Assembly (NCBI RefSeq): GCF_900128505.1
Contig: NZ_LT669941.1
Coordinates: 3,828,728 to 3,892,727, forward strand
Source: Parabacteroides timonensis
GTDB lineage: Bacteria; Bacteroidota; Bacteroidia; Bacteroidales; Tannerellaceae
DNA length: 64,000 nt
Reading direction: 5' to 3'
The position numbers and the translations under genes were made by a program. Within the stretch, counting starts at the first letter, position 1. Each line of letters starts with the position of its first letter. Of this stretch, positions 31,216 through 40,484 are shown one piece after another. The notes under the pieces were generated by a model. The model saw nothing but the letters and a program-made list of their open reading frames with translations, had not been told where the DNA came from and searched no databases.

Positions 31216-33642
31216 ATGAAAAAGATATTTCTATTTACAATCTGTCTATTATCAAGTATACAACCTCTGTTCTCCCAAGAAATGGTAAAACCATTACAGG
31301 AAAACAAAATAGACCTTTTCCCATTAAGTGCCGTTAGAATCACAGACGGTCAGTTCAAACACATTCAGGATTTGGACCATGAATATCTTTTAACACTGGA
31401 ACCAGACAGGCTCTTATCATGGTTTCGCCGTGAAGCAGGTTTAACACCAAAAGCACAACCTTATCCTTTCTGGGAGTCTGAAAATGTGTGGGGAGGAGGA
31501 CCTTTGGCCGGACATATTCTTGGCTTTTACATGTCCTCCATGTCTATGATGTACCAGGCAACCAACGATAAAAAGATCCTTGACCGGTTAAATTATATCG
31601 TAGAAGAAATGAAACAATGCCAGGATGCCCACGGTGATGGCTATCTGCTAGCTACCATCAACGGTAAACATGTATTTGAAGATGTTATAGACGGAGATTT
31701 TAGGACATCCAATCCATTTATAAATGAGACATGGGAACCAGTGTACATTATGAATAAAATTATGCTGGGACTCTATAACATATATACATTGTGCGGAATT
31801 CAGGAAGCAAAACCCATATTGATCAGGATGGCTGATTGGTTCGGTAATGAAGTACTGAATAAATTAAATCATGAAAATATTCAAAAATTACTGGTTTGCG
31901 AACATGGATCCATCAACGAATCTTATATCAATGTATACACCATAACGGGAAGCAAAAAATACCTGGAATGGGCTAAACAATTAAATGATGAAGATATGTG
32001 GATTCCGCTCTCCGAAGGAAAAGATATTCTGAACGGTTGGCATGCCAATACACAAATCCCCAAATTTACAGGATTTAACGCAGTGTACCAGTATACTGAT
32101 AATAAAGCCTATTATGATGCTGCTAACCTTTTCTGGAACATCGTTGTACAAAAACATACTTGGGTAAATGGCGGTAACAGTACAGGAGAACATTTCTTTG
32201 AAGAAAAAATGTTTGAACAGAAAGTTCCACAATATGGAGGTCCGGAATCCTGTAATTCCGTAAATATGATGAGACTTACAGAAAGTTTGTATCAAACCGA
32301 TGCCAAACCGGAAAGAATAGATTATTATGAACGAATTCTTTATAACCATATTCTAGCAAACTTTGACCCGGAAGAAGGAATGTGTTGCTATTATACCTCC
32401 ATGCGTCCCGGCCATTATAAAATATACGGAACAAAATATCATTCGTTCTGGTGTTGCACAGGAACAGGCTTTGAAGCACCTGCAAAGTTTGCCAAAATGA
32501 TCTATGCTCACAAAAATAATTCTCTTTATGTCAATCTTTTTATGGCTTCTCAGGTGGAATGGAAAGAAAAAGGTATAATCTTAAAACAATGTACCCGCTT
32601 TCCTGATGAAAACCAGTCTATATTGACTGTTCAAACCTCAGCTCCTAAAACATTTGACCTAAAAATCAGGAAACCGTTGTGGACGGGAAAAGGAGACTTT
32701 TCACTTAAAATAAATGGCAAAAATATTAAATCCGCCATATCTGAAGAAGGGTATTTGTGTATCTCACGTGAATGGTCTGATGGAGATGAAATCATCATTT
32801 CTTTTACTCCCTTACTTAATATCGATCCTCTAAAAGAGAGTAAAAGATATTTTTCAGTGACTTACGGACCTATTGTATTAGGAACAAAAATCAACAATAC
32901 AAATATTGATAAAAGTGAATTCCGGCATAGTCGTAAAACTGTTGCAAACACAATGATCCCTATGTCGGATACTCCAGTATTGATTGGTTCTACGGAAGAG
33001 ATCAAACAAAATATGAGACGGATAACCGGAAACGAATTAATGTTTCGATATTCACCAAAGCAAGGAAACGAAATAACTTTTATTCCTTTTAATCGTATTC
33101 ACTTCAGCCGTTATGCCATTTATATGCTTCATATAGAAAAAATAGAAGACTACAAACAAACAATAACAGATGGTTCGACTTTTCATAATCGGAACACAAG
33201 TTTGGGCATCATGAGTATTGATGCTGTCAATATAGGGGATAAAGATTCCGAACAAATGCACAAAATGGAAACAGTAAATAGCATGGCAGAGAAATATGAT
33301 GCAACTGCATCCTGGAGACGAGCAACCAATGGCGGATACTTTATGTATAACCTAAGAGCACTACCGAATGAAAAACAATCCCTTTATTTTGCGTTTCGTG
33401 CAAATGATCAGGATGAATTTACTTTTGACGTACTGGTGGATGGTCGAATAATCAAAACCTTTACTCGCAATAAGGCAGATATGAATCTGGTAACCTCCTA
33501 CTTTTCTGAGTTTATCCCAATCCCGGAGGAGTTAACCAAAGGAAAAAATAATATAACGATCAAGATCGCAGCTCGACTTAAAAATATTACTGGCGATATT
33601 TTAGATCTCAAATTGCTACGAACAGATCAAGAGAATATTTAA
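31216..33642 (+). CDS. GH127/GH146-type beta-L-arabinofuranosidase (DUF1680)
   Basis: An 808-residue exported enzyme with a Sec signal (KKIFLFTICLLSSIQPLFSQ). The (alpha/alpha)6 DUF1680 domain occupies ~30-640. The zinc/thiolate active site of the family is present: Glu344-x-Cys346 (GGPESCNSVNM) and Cys413-Cys414 (HSFWCCTGTGF), the second cysteine of the CC pair corresponding to the nucleophile in characterised GH127. The last ~150 residues form a beta domain (LYFAFRANDQDEFTFDVLVD) of the kind often attached to this family. It should release beta-L-arabinofuranose from plant glycoproteins or pectin side chains. GH127 versus GH146 cannot be settled by eye. The 3' boundary is a strong terminator. 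Confidence 0.88.
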   Translation: MKKIFLFTICLLSSIQPLFSQEMVKPLQENKIDLFPLSAVRITDGQFKHIQDLDHEYLLTLEPDRLLSWFRREAGLTPKAQPYPFWESENVWGGGPLAGHILGFYMSSMSMMYQATNDKKILDRLNYIVEEMKQCQDAHGDGYLLATINGKHVFEDVIDGDFRTSNPFINETWEPVYIMNKIMLGLYNIYTLCGIQEAKPILIRMADWFGNEVLNKLNHENIQKLLVCEHGSINESYINVYTITGSKKYLEWAKQLNDEDMWIPLSEGKDILNGWHANTQIPKFTGFNAVYQYTDNKAYYDAANLFWNIVVQKHTWVNGGNSTGEHFFEEKMFEQKVPQYGGPESCNSVNMMRLTESLYQTDAKPERIDYYERILYNHILANFDPEEGMCCYYTSMRPGHYKIYGTKYHSFWCCTGTGFEAPAKFAKMIYAHKNNSLYVNLFMASQVEWKEKGIILKQCTRFPDENQSILTVQTSAPKTFDLKIRKPLWTGKGDFSLKINGKNIKSAISEEGYLCISREWSDGDEIIISFTPLLNIDPLKESKRYFSVTYGPIVLGTKINNTNIDKSEFRHSRKTVANTMIPMSDTPVLIGSTEEIKQNMRRITGNELMFRYSPKQGNEITFIPFNRIHFSRYAIYMLHIEKIEDYKQTITDGSTFHNRNTSLGIMSIDAVNIGDKDSEQMHKMETVNSMAEKYDATASWRRATNGGYFMYNLRALPNEKQSLYFAFRANDQDEFTFDVLVDGRIIKTFTRNKADMNLVTSYFSEFIPIPEELTKGKNNITIKIAARLKNITGDILDLKLLRTDQENI

Positions 33643-33670
33643 TGATAACTATTACTGACTAATTCTGAAT

Positions 33671-33701
33671 AAAAAAGAGGGTGAGATTCATCCTCTTTTT
33701 T
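33671..33701 (+). terminator. Rho-independent terminator of PUL1
   Basis: AAAAAAGAGG (33671-33680), an 11-base loop and CCTCTTTTTT (33692-33701) form an A/U-flanked stem ending in a T-run. It follows the GH127-type stop (33642) by 28 bases. The -7 element of the next gene begins at the same T-run. Confidence 0.8.
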
Positions 33702-33709
33702 TATCTTTG
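33702..33709 (+). promoter_or_regulatory. -7 promoter element of the PUL2 regulator gene
   Basis: TATCTTTG matches TAnnTTTG; the predicted start is about 20 bases before the ATG at 33736. It is embedded in the T-run of the PUL1 terminator. Confidence 0.6.
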
Positions 33710-33735
33710 ACCCGTAAACCTTAAATCAGACAACA

Positions 33736-35448
33736 ATGTATATCAGGATAATACTATTATTTATCATTCCTTCATTCGTTTGTTCAGGATATGCCGACGG
33801 GCAATCAGTATCCGATAACATCGAAAAAATGCTACAAAGCCTTGACTCACTCCTCGCAAAAAAGGAGACTTTTGTCGTTGCTAAAGAAAAACGAATTGAA
33901 GAACTAAGAAAAATGGAACAGAAAGTTCAGACGGATGAAGAACAATACTGGATGAATAAACTATTCTATGAAGAATTTATGGTATACGACAGTGATTCGG
34001 CATTGAGTTATATACACAAAAACCTGGATATCGCCCGGAAACTGAATAATCCGCAATGGGTTGCACAATGGAATATCGAACAATCTTTTATATTATCGGC
34101 CACCGGATTCCTGAAAGAAGCACTAGATGCCTTGAATGAAATAAATATCGATAATCTGTCATCTTATGCCAAAACGGATTATTACGGACAGATGATGTAT
34201 CTCTATTCGCATTACGGTCAATATTCCGGGGAAGACTCCCAACAAAGCATACTTTATTATGCCCAGGAAAAGATATACCGGGATTCCATTTTTTCCAGTA
34301 TACCGGATAATCATCCCTATTATTTATGGTACAAAGGATGGCAGTATAACGGAACTCCTATGGCCGAAGAAGTAAAAGAACAGTTGGGGTTATCGTTGGC
34401 TTCTGCATCTTTCGATTCCAGAAAGGAGGCCATGAATGCATATATTTTAGCAATAATGAATAGAGACGAAGGTAACGAAGAGGAATATCTTCGTTACCTC
34501 ATTTTATCAGCCATGGCTGATATCCGGTCGGCCAACCACGATATCGCTTCACTGGAAGAACTTGGAAAAACCCTCTATGAAAGGGGAGCCACAGACCGCG
34601 CCTATTCGTATCTTAACTATTGTCTTGGATGTGCACAGCTATACAAAAACAGGATACGTATGATCGGTATTTCATCTGCCTTGGACGCTATCCATAAAAC
34701 CTATGAACAAAGAAATAAAAAGCAAGAAGCTGATTTACGCCAGTATCTGTTCATCGTAAGCATGTTACTATTGATTCTGCTTGCCGCCGTATTCTTCATT
34801 GGATTACAAATGAAGCGGCTGAAAGAGTCACGAAAGAAACTGAACAAAGCCAATCAGAGCCTGAATAAACATGTCGAAGAACTCGAACAGGCTCATGGAC
34901 AACTGGCTGAAGTGAATAACCAACTCCAATCATTGAACGGACAATTATTGGAAGCGAACAATAATTTAACGGAATCAAACTATGTCAAAGAAGAATACAT
35001 CGGTTATGTATTCAACATATGTTCAAACTATATCAGTAAACTCGATGAATACAGGAAAAATATAAACCGGAAGGTCAAAACCGGTATGATAGACGAAGTG
35101 AAAAAGATGACGGATACCTCTTCAATGGCCGCTAATGAACTAAAAGAATTTTATCGCAATTTCGATGCTATTTTCCTACACATCTATCCGGACTTTGTTT
35201 CCGATTTCAATGCATTACTCGAACCGGATAAACAAATCATGCCCAAAGAAGGGGAACTGCTAAATACCGAGCTCCGTATCTATGCCCTGGTTCGTTTGGG
35301 AATCAGCGACAGTGTAAAAATAGCCGAATTCCTCCATTGCTCCGCCCAAACAGTCTACAACAACCGATTGAAAACACGCAGTAAAGCAGTCGTTCCTAAA
35401 GAACATTTTGCGGAAATCGTAAAATCTTTGGGAAAAATAGAGCGCTAA
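33736..35448 (+). CDS. Membrane TPR/coiled-coil transcription regulator (DUF6377, SusR-like), PUL2
   Basis: A 570-residue protein. A signal peptide (~1-22) is followed by helical TPR-like repeats in the periplasm (~25-330), a transmembrane helix (~337-358; LFIVSMLLLILLAAVFFIGL), a coiled coil (~360-430) and a C-terminal cytoplasmic DNA-binding region (~500-560; LRIYALVRLGISDSVKIAEF, LHCSAQTVYNNRLKTRSKAV). The architecture is that of DUF6377 regulators, to which I believe SusR-like PUL activators belong. It lies 213 bases upstream of susC on the same strand and is the likely activator of PUL2. It has the same general plan as the 14957-16918 regulator, without clear sequence identity. Confidence 0.85.
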   Translation: MYIRIILLFIIPSFVCSGYADGQSVSDNIEKMLQSLDSLLAKKETFVVAKEKRIEELRKMEQKVQTDEEQYWMNKLFYEEFMVYDSDSALSYIHKNLDIARKLNNPQWVAQWNIEQSFILSATGFLKEALDALNEINIDNLSSYAKTDYYGQMMYLYSHYGQYSGEDSQQSILYYAQEKIYRDSIFSSIPDNHPYYLWYKGWQYNGTPMAEEVKEQLGLSLASASFDSRKEAMNAYILAIMNRDEGNEEEYLRYLILSAMADIRSANHDIASLEELGKTLYERGATDRAYSYLNYCLGCAQLYKNRIRMIGISSALDAIHKTYEQRNKKQEADLRQYLFIVSMLLLILLAAVFFIGLQMKRLKESRKKLNKANQSLNKHVEELEQAHGQLAEVNNQLQSLNGQLLEANNNLTESNYVKEEYIGYVFNICSNYISKLDEYRKNINRKVKTGMIDEVKKMTDTSSMAANELKEFYRNFDAIFLHIYPDFVSDFNALLEPDKQIMPKEGELLNTELRIYALVRLGISDSVKIAEFLHCSAQTVYNNRLKTRSKAVVPKEHFAEIVKSLGKIER

Positions 35449-35597
35449 AGTGGAGTTAAAAGCCTCCTTGACCTTATATAACAACTTACTTTTTTCATTT
35501 ATTTATAACATATATACAACTGCATATCAGCCATATAACAAATATGCCAGTTTACTTCTCCTATTTACCTGACTATTGAGACCCACAAACCACACTT

Positions 35598-35605
35598 TAC
35601 TTTTG
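35598..35605 (+). promoter_or_regulatory. -7 promoter element of PUL2 susC
   Basis: TACTTTTG fits TAnnTTTG and predicts a start near 35,612, giving a 50-base AT-rich leader before the susC ATG at 35662. No good -33 element is visible, as expected for a promoter that depends on an activator. Confidence 0.55.
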
Positions 35606-35661
35606 CAAGTACAATAAAAGTAAAATGATTAGTATGTTAACTTTAAAAATGTATTTATCTT

Positions 35662-38600
35662 ATGAAAAGCATTTTAGTAAAAAAGCGGCTTTATAAAAGA
35701 ATCATTCCTTTATTATGCCTGTTACTATTCCCTACATTCTTGTTTGCCCAGAAACTTACGGTAAACGGACAAGTGAAAGACACCCAGGGTGAGCCTGTTA
35801 CCGGCGCAAATGTGGCGATAAAAGGAACCACGACCGGAACAATAACGGATCTGGATGGTATGTTCTCAATTCCTGATGTAGAGCAAGGCTCCATCATCGA
35901 AATCTCTTTTATAGGTTATTTAGCTCAATCGGTGAAGGCTTCGGATAATAATCCTTTATCAATTATTCTGAAAGAAGATAACCAGGCTCTGGACGAAGTA
36001 GTCGTTATCGGTTATGGCGTTCAAAAGAAGAGTGTGGTTACCGCCTCCATTGCCCGGGTTTCTGCCGACGACCTGAGTACAACAGCTCCCGTTCGTGTGG
36101 ATAATGCGCTGAAAGGTTTGGCATCGGGTGTGCAAGTAACCACAACCAATGGTCAGCCGGGATCAGAAGCCAAAATCCGCATACGTGGTATCGGTACCAT
36201 CAACAATTCCGACCCCCTTTATATTATTGACGGTATGGCCATCGACGGCGGTATTGACTATCTGAACCCGAATGACATTGCTTCTATCGAAGTACTGAAA
36301 GATGCAGCTTCAGGAGCTGTTTACGGTGCACGTGCTGCCAATGGCGTTGTTCTGGTAACAACCAAGAGCGGAAAAGAAGGTAAAGTAAAAGTGACTTACG
36401 ACTTTTCTTACGGATGGCAACGCCCCTGGAAAGAACGTGAATTGCTGAACGGCACACAGTATGCCACCTTGATGAACGAAGCCAGTAACTATGCAGGCGA
36501 AGGCAATATGTACGAAAATCCTGCCCAGTACGGTACGGGAACAAACTGGCAGAAGGAAACTTTCAACTATGATGCCCCGGTGCAGAACCATCAGGTAAGT
36601 GTAAGCGGCGCCACAGAAAAAATCAATTATTTCCTATCCCTGGGTTATTACAACCAGGAAGGTATTGTCGGTGGCGATTACGACCGCTCAAACTACAAAC
36701 GTTTGACCTTACGCTCCAATTCTACCTATACTATGTTCGACGAAAGCAAAAAACGCAATTGGTTAAACAAAATGGTTGTCGGGGTAAATGCAGCTTATTC
36801 CCGCATTAAGAACTCAGGTATTGAAGCAAACTCATTAACTGGTTCCGCGTTGGGTAATGCTATGTTCCTTTCCCCTCTGATGGGAGTATATGCCGATGAC
36901 GAAGAGGCTTTGTACAAACAATATGCCGACGAGATTAAGCAATACGGCGACCTGGTCAGAGACAAAAAGAACGGTCGTTTGGTAACTATTCCGGGCAAAG
37001 ACTTCAATGAGATCAGTAATCCGCTGGGATATCTTTCCCTGCCGGGAGAAGTAAACAACTCGGATAAATTCGTGGCCAACTTCTTCGCTGAGCTAACTTT
37101 GTGGGATAATCTGAAGTTTAAGACCTCTTATGGCGCCGACCTGGCCTTCTGGGGAAAAGACGGATGGAGCAAGGCGTATTACCTGGCAGTGAACAGCCAC
37201 AACGACAAATCGAAAGTATGGTCGGAAATGAACCGGGGCTGTACGTGGCAGCTCGAAAATATCCTGACCTATGACAAGACATTCGGATCTCATTCGTTTG
37301 CAGTCGTATTAGGGCAATCAGCCAAGAAATATACCGGTCGTAAGATAGGCGGTAGTGCATACGATATGATTGCGGAACTGGAAGACAAAGCCAACCTCGA
37401 TTTCACATCCGGACTGGCCTCCGACGGCAAACGCGATGTATACGGCGGCATGTTCGACCCTTCCACACTGGCTTCCTATTTCGGCCGTATCAGCTACAAC
37501 TACAACGAACGTTATATGTTACAGATGACCGTACGCCGCGACGGATCTTCCAACTTCGGGCCCAACAACAAATGGGCAACATTCCCTTCCGTCTCTTTGG
37601 GGTGGAACATCACGAACGAATCCTTTATGGAAAAACGTCCGGAATGGCTGACCAGTACCAAACTGCGCCTGTCATGGGGTAAGAATGGTAATGAAAATAT
37701 CGGAGCTTTCCGCTATACAGCCAATGTTGCAACCGGCAATAACTATGTATTCGGTGGCGGCGCAGGCCAGCAGATCATTATGGGTAGCAAGCCGTCGGGT
37801 ACTCCTAATGCCGACCTGAGATGGGAAGAATCGGAACAATACGATGCCGGCCTCGACTTTGGATTCTTTAATAATTCACTGACACTGAATGTCGATTATT
37901 TCAAAAAGAAAACAAACGGCATGCTAAAAGAAATGAGTATCCCTTCTTATCTGGGAGAATCTAAGCCTTGGGGTAACGTAGGTAAGATGGAAAACTCAGG
38001 TGTTGAAGTGGATCTGGGATATAAGTTCGGTTCAGGCGACTGGAACTTCCGGATCGGTGGTAATATCAGTTACCTGAAAAACAAACTGATCAACCTGGGC
38101 AACTCGGATGGTTTTGAAATGATGGATAACGTTCACCAGCTGGGTAATGTCAGCCGCGCAGAGAACGGGGAAGTTTATCCCTACTTCTACGGTTACAAGA
38201 CAGCCGGTATTTTCCAGAATCAGGCACAGATCGATGCTTACGTAAACAATAAGGGAGAAAAGCTTCAGCCTAACGCCGAACCCGGTGATGTTATCTTTAT
38301 CGATGTAAACGAAGATGGAAAGATCAGCGATACCGACCGGACAAAGATCGGCAAAGGTACTCCTGACTGGACATACGGCCTTAACTTCCAGGCTTCGTGG
38401 AGAGATATCGATTTCAGCATGCTGATCGCCGGTTCTATCGGCAACGATATATTCGATGCCACCCGCCGTCTCGACCTGAGATATGTAAACCTTTCTGCCG
38501 ACATGATGGATCGCTGGCACGGTGAAGGGACTTCAAATACAGTTCCCCGCTTCACCTGGGCCAACAACAATGATAACTACCGTGTTTCAGACCTCTACGT

Positions 38601-38841
38601 TAAGAATGGTTCATACATGCGCCTGAAAAACATCCAATTGGGTTATACATTGCCGAAGACATTGACGTCCAAAGTATTCATCTCTAGTCTTCGTGTATAT
38701 GTAGCAGCCGAAAACCTGCTCACGCTGACCGGTTACAAAGGATTCGATCCTGAAATTTCCTACGATGCCTCTTCAGGTATCGACAGAGGTATCTATCCGC
38801 AGGCTCGTACGTTTACAGTTGGTTTAAACCTTAATTTCTAA
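35662..38841 (+). CDS. SusC/RagA TonB-linked outer-membrane transporter (PUL2)
   Basis: A 1059-residue protein. The signal peptide ends in LLCLLLFPTFLFAQ. A carboxypeptidase D-like domain (~33-115; VNGQVKDTQGEPVTGANVAI) leads into the plug (LDEVVVIGYGVQKKSVVTAS) and the barrel, which ends in the aromatic TFTVGLNLNF. There is no STN domain, so induction does not use an anti-sigma factor. It pairs with the SusD at 38863, 21 bases downstream, and feeds a set of GH3/GH5 enzymes, consistent with uptake of a beta-glucan-type oligosaccharide. Confidence 0.95.
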   Translation: MKSILVKKRLYKRIIPLLCLLLFPTFLFAQKLTVNGQVKDTQGEPVTGANVAIKGTTTGTITDLDGMFSIPDVEQGSIIEISFIGYLAQSVKASDNNPLSIILKEDNQALDEVVVIGYGVQKKSVVTASIARVSADDLSTTAPVRVDNALKGLASGVQVTTTNGQPGSEAKIRIRGIGTINNSDPLYIIDGMAIDGGIDYLNPNDIASIEVLKDAASGAVYGARAANGVVLVTTKSGKEGKVKVTYDFSYGWQRPWKERELLNGTQYATLMNEASNYAGEGNMYENPAQYGTGTNWQKETFNYDAPVQNHQVSVSGATEKINYFLSLGYYNQEGIVGGDYDRSNYKRLTLRSNSTYTMFDESKKRNWLNKMVVGVNAAYSRIKNSGIEANSLTGSALGNAMFLSPLMGVYADDEEALYKQYADEIKQYGDLVRDKKNGRLVTIPGKDFNEISNPLGYLSLPGEVNNSDKFVANFFAELTLWDNLKFKTSYGADLAFWGKDGWSKAYYLAVNSHNDKSKVWSEMNRGCTWQLENILTYDKTFGSHSFAVVLGQSAKKYTGRKIGGSAYDMIAELEDKANLDFTSGLASDGKRDVYGGMFDPSTLASYFGRISYNYNERYMLQMTVRRDGSSNFGPNNKWATFPSVSLGWNITNESFMEKRPEWLTSTKLRLSWGKNGNENIGAFRYTANVATGNNYVFGGGAGQQIIMGSKPSGTPNADLRWEESEQYDAGLDFGFFNNSLTLNVDYFKKKTNGMLKEMSIPSYLGESKPWGNVGKMENSGVEVDLGYKFGSGDWNFRIGGNISYLKNKLINLGNSDGFEMMDNVHQLGNVSRAENGEVYPYFYGYKTAGIFQNQAQIDAYVNNKGEKLQPNAEPGDVIFIDVNEDGKISDTDRTKIGKGTPDWTYGLNFQASWRDIDFSMLIAGSIGNDIFDATRRLDLRYVNLSADMMDRWHGEGTSNTVPRFTWANNNDNYRVSDLYVKNGSYMRLKNIQLGYTLPKTLTSKVFISSLRVYVAAENLLTLTGYKGFDPEISYDASSGIDRGIYPQARTFTVGLNLNF

Positions 38842-38862
38842 CATTAATAAAGACAAAACAAC

Positions 38863-40428
38863 ATGAAAAAGATAATTATAGCTTCTTGTGCAGCTCTGGC
38901 AATATTCGGAGCAACTTCATGCGGAGACGATTTCTTATCCGTAGAGCCTTCCAGCAGTGTGCCCATTGACGGGTATTACAACTCGGAAAGTCGTATCATG
39001 GAAGCAGTTACCGCTGCTTACGATCCACTTCAATGGTATGACTACTTCTCAGGATGGGCACCTTTAAGCCTGGTATACGACTGCATGAGCGATGATGTAT
39101 ATGTAGGCGGCGGAAGTACCAGCGACCAGGGTGAGATCCATCTGATCTCCCAATACCAGTCAGACCCCATCAAAACAATCGGTGGCGCATGGACGACCAG
39201 CTATTCGGGTATCAACCGTTCGAATCTTGTGATTGCAAATGTCGAAGCAATCGAAATGGCAGACGCAGATAAGAAAAAGCTGACCGCCGAAGCCCGCGTA
39301 CTGCGTGCCTGGTATTATTCCGTCCTGTGGAAGTTATGGGGCAATGTTCCTTACTATGATGTGAACCTTACTTTCCCGTATATCGCAGAACAGAAAACGG
39401 CGAAAGAAGTGTATGACCTGGTGGAAGCAGACCTGGCCGAAGTGCTCGACAGCAAAGTGCTTCCGATGAAACAACCGGCCGAGTGGGCCGGTCGTGTCAC
39501 ACAGGCGATGGCCTCCATGCTATATGCAGAATATGTGATGTACCAACAGGATGAATCCAAATATGCAAAAGCTCTGGCATATATGAAGGATATCATTTCT
39601 TCAGGCGAATACTCCCTGCAACCGTTCGAAAATCTCTGGGAAACAGAGTTCGAATGGAATAACGAGACGATCTTCGACATCAATTACATAGCCAAAGGTG
39701 GCAAGAGAACCTGGGATGACGCCAACTTTACCGGAGGCACCGTAGTCCCTGCCATGATCGGTATCGACGGCCTGAGCGGCAGTCCGGATTATGTTGGCGG
39801 CTGGGGATTTGAAGCCGTTGCCAAAGAGGCTTATGATACTTATGAAGCCAACGACAAACGTCGCGACACCGGTATCCTGAATATGGATAAATACATAGCC
39901 GACAATGCAGCTAAAGGTATAACTGTTACTTACGGAGGCCGTTACCAGAACACAGGCCTGTTCCTACGCAAATATCTGGGACGCATCGGAGGTAATGCCG
40001 GTTGTGTAGGTGATCCCGACCTGAACTGGGACAACAATCTCCGTATCTATCGCTATGCAGAGACATTGCTGAATGCCGCCGAACTGGCAACACGTACAGG
40101 AGATACAGGTGCAGCTAAAGGCTACCTGACCCAGGTTCGCGAACGTGCAGGGGTTGCTCCGGTCGATGCAAGCCTCGATAATCTTCTGCAGGAACGCCGC
40201 CGTGAATTTGTAGGTGAAGGAAAACGTTACTTCGACCTGATTCGTTTCGGTAAAGCCGAAGAGGTATTGAAAGCCAAAGGCGGAAAAGTACTGGATAAAA
40301 AAGGTGGCTCATACGTGAAAGACGGTATCCCCGAACGCGTTCAATGGACTATCAACAAGAAATACCTCCCGATCCCGCAGAGTGAAATCGAAGCGGCAAA
40401 AGGGACTATCGTTCAGAATCCGTATTAA
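38863..40428 (+). CDS. SusD/RagB surface glycan-binding lipoprotein (PUL2)
   Basis: A 521-residue lipoprotein. The signal MKKIIIASCAALAIFGATSC gives a lipidated Cys at residue 20. SusD motifs include AEARVLRAWYYSVLWKLWGN in the TPR scaffold and RIYRYAETLLNAAELATRTG in the C-terminal half, then LLQERRREFVGEGKRYFDLI and KKYLPIPQSEIEAAKGTIVQ. It forms the lid of the adjacent SusC transporter and contributes glycan binding at the surface. A GC-rich hairpin (40443-40461) follows before the GH3 gene. Confidence 0.94.
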   Translation: MKKIIIASCAALAIFGATSCGDDFLSVEPSSSVPIDGYYNSESRIMEAVTAAYDPLQWYDYFSGWAPLSLVYDCMSDDVYVGGGSTSDQGEIHLISQYQSDPIKTIGGAWTTSYSGINRSNLVIANVEAIEMADADKKKLTAEARVLRAWYYSVLWKLWGNVPYYDVNLTFPYIAEQKTAKEVYDLVEADLAEVLDSKVLPMKQPAEWAGRVTQAMASMLYAEYVMYQQDESKYAKALAYMKDIISSGEYSLQPFENLWETEFEWNNETIFDINYIAKGGKRTWDDANFTGGTVVPAMIGIDGLSGSPDYVGGWGFEAVAKEAYDTYEANDKRRDTGILNMDKYIADNAAKGITVTYGGRYQNTGLFLRKYLGRIGGNAGCVGDPDLNWDNNLRIYRYAETLLNAAELATRTGDTGAAKGYLTQVRERAGVAPVDASLDNLLQERRREFVGEGKRYFDLIRFGKAEEVLKAKGGKVLDKKGGSYVKDGIPERVQWTINKKYLPIPQSEIEAAKGTIVQNPY

Positions 40429-40442
40429 CAGTTACCATGTAG

Positions 40443-40461
40443 GGGCGGCGTTTATCCGCCC
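40443..40461. terminator. GC-rich hairpin between SusD and GH3 genes of PUL2
   Basis: GGGCGG (40443-40448), a 7-base loop and CCGCCC (40456-40461), followed by TTT. The wider text (TAGGGGCGG...CCGCCCTTT) looks like a short repeat type scattered between genes. It could reduce read-through from susCD into the enzyme genes. Confidence 0.5.
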
Positions 40462-40484
40462 TTTACAACAATCATATAACAACC

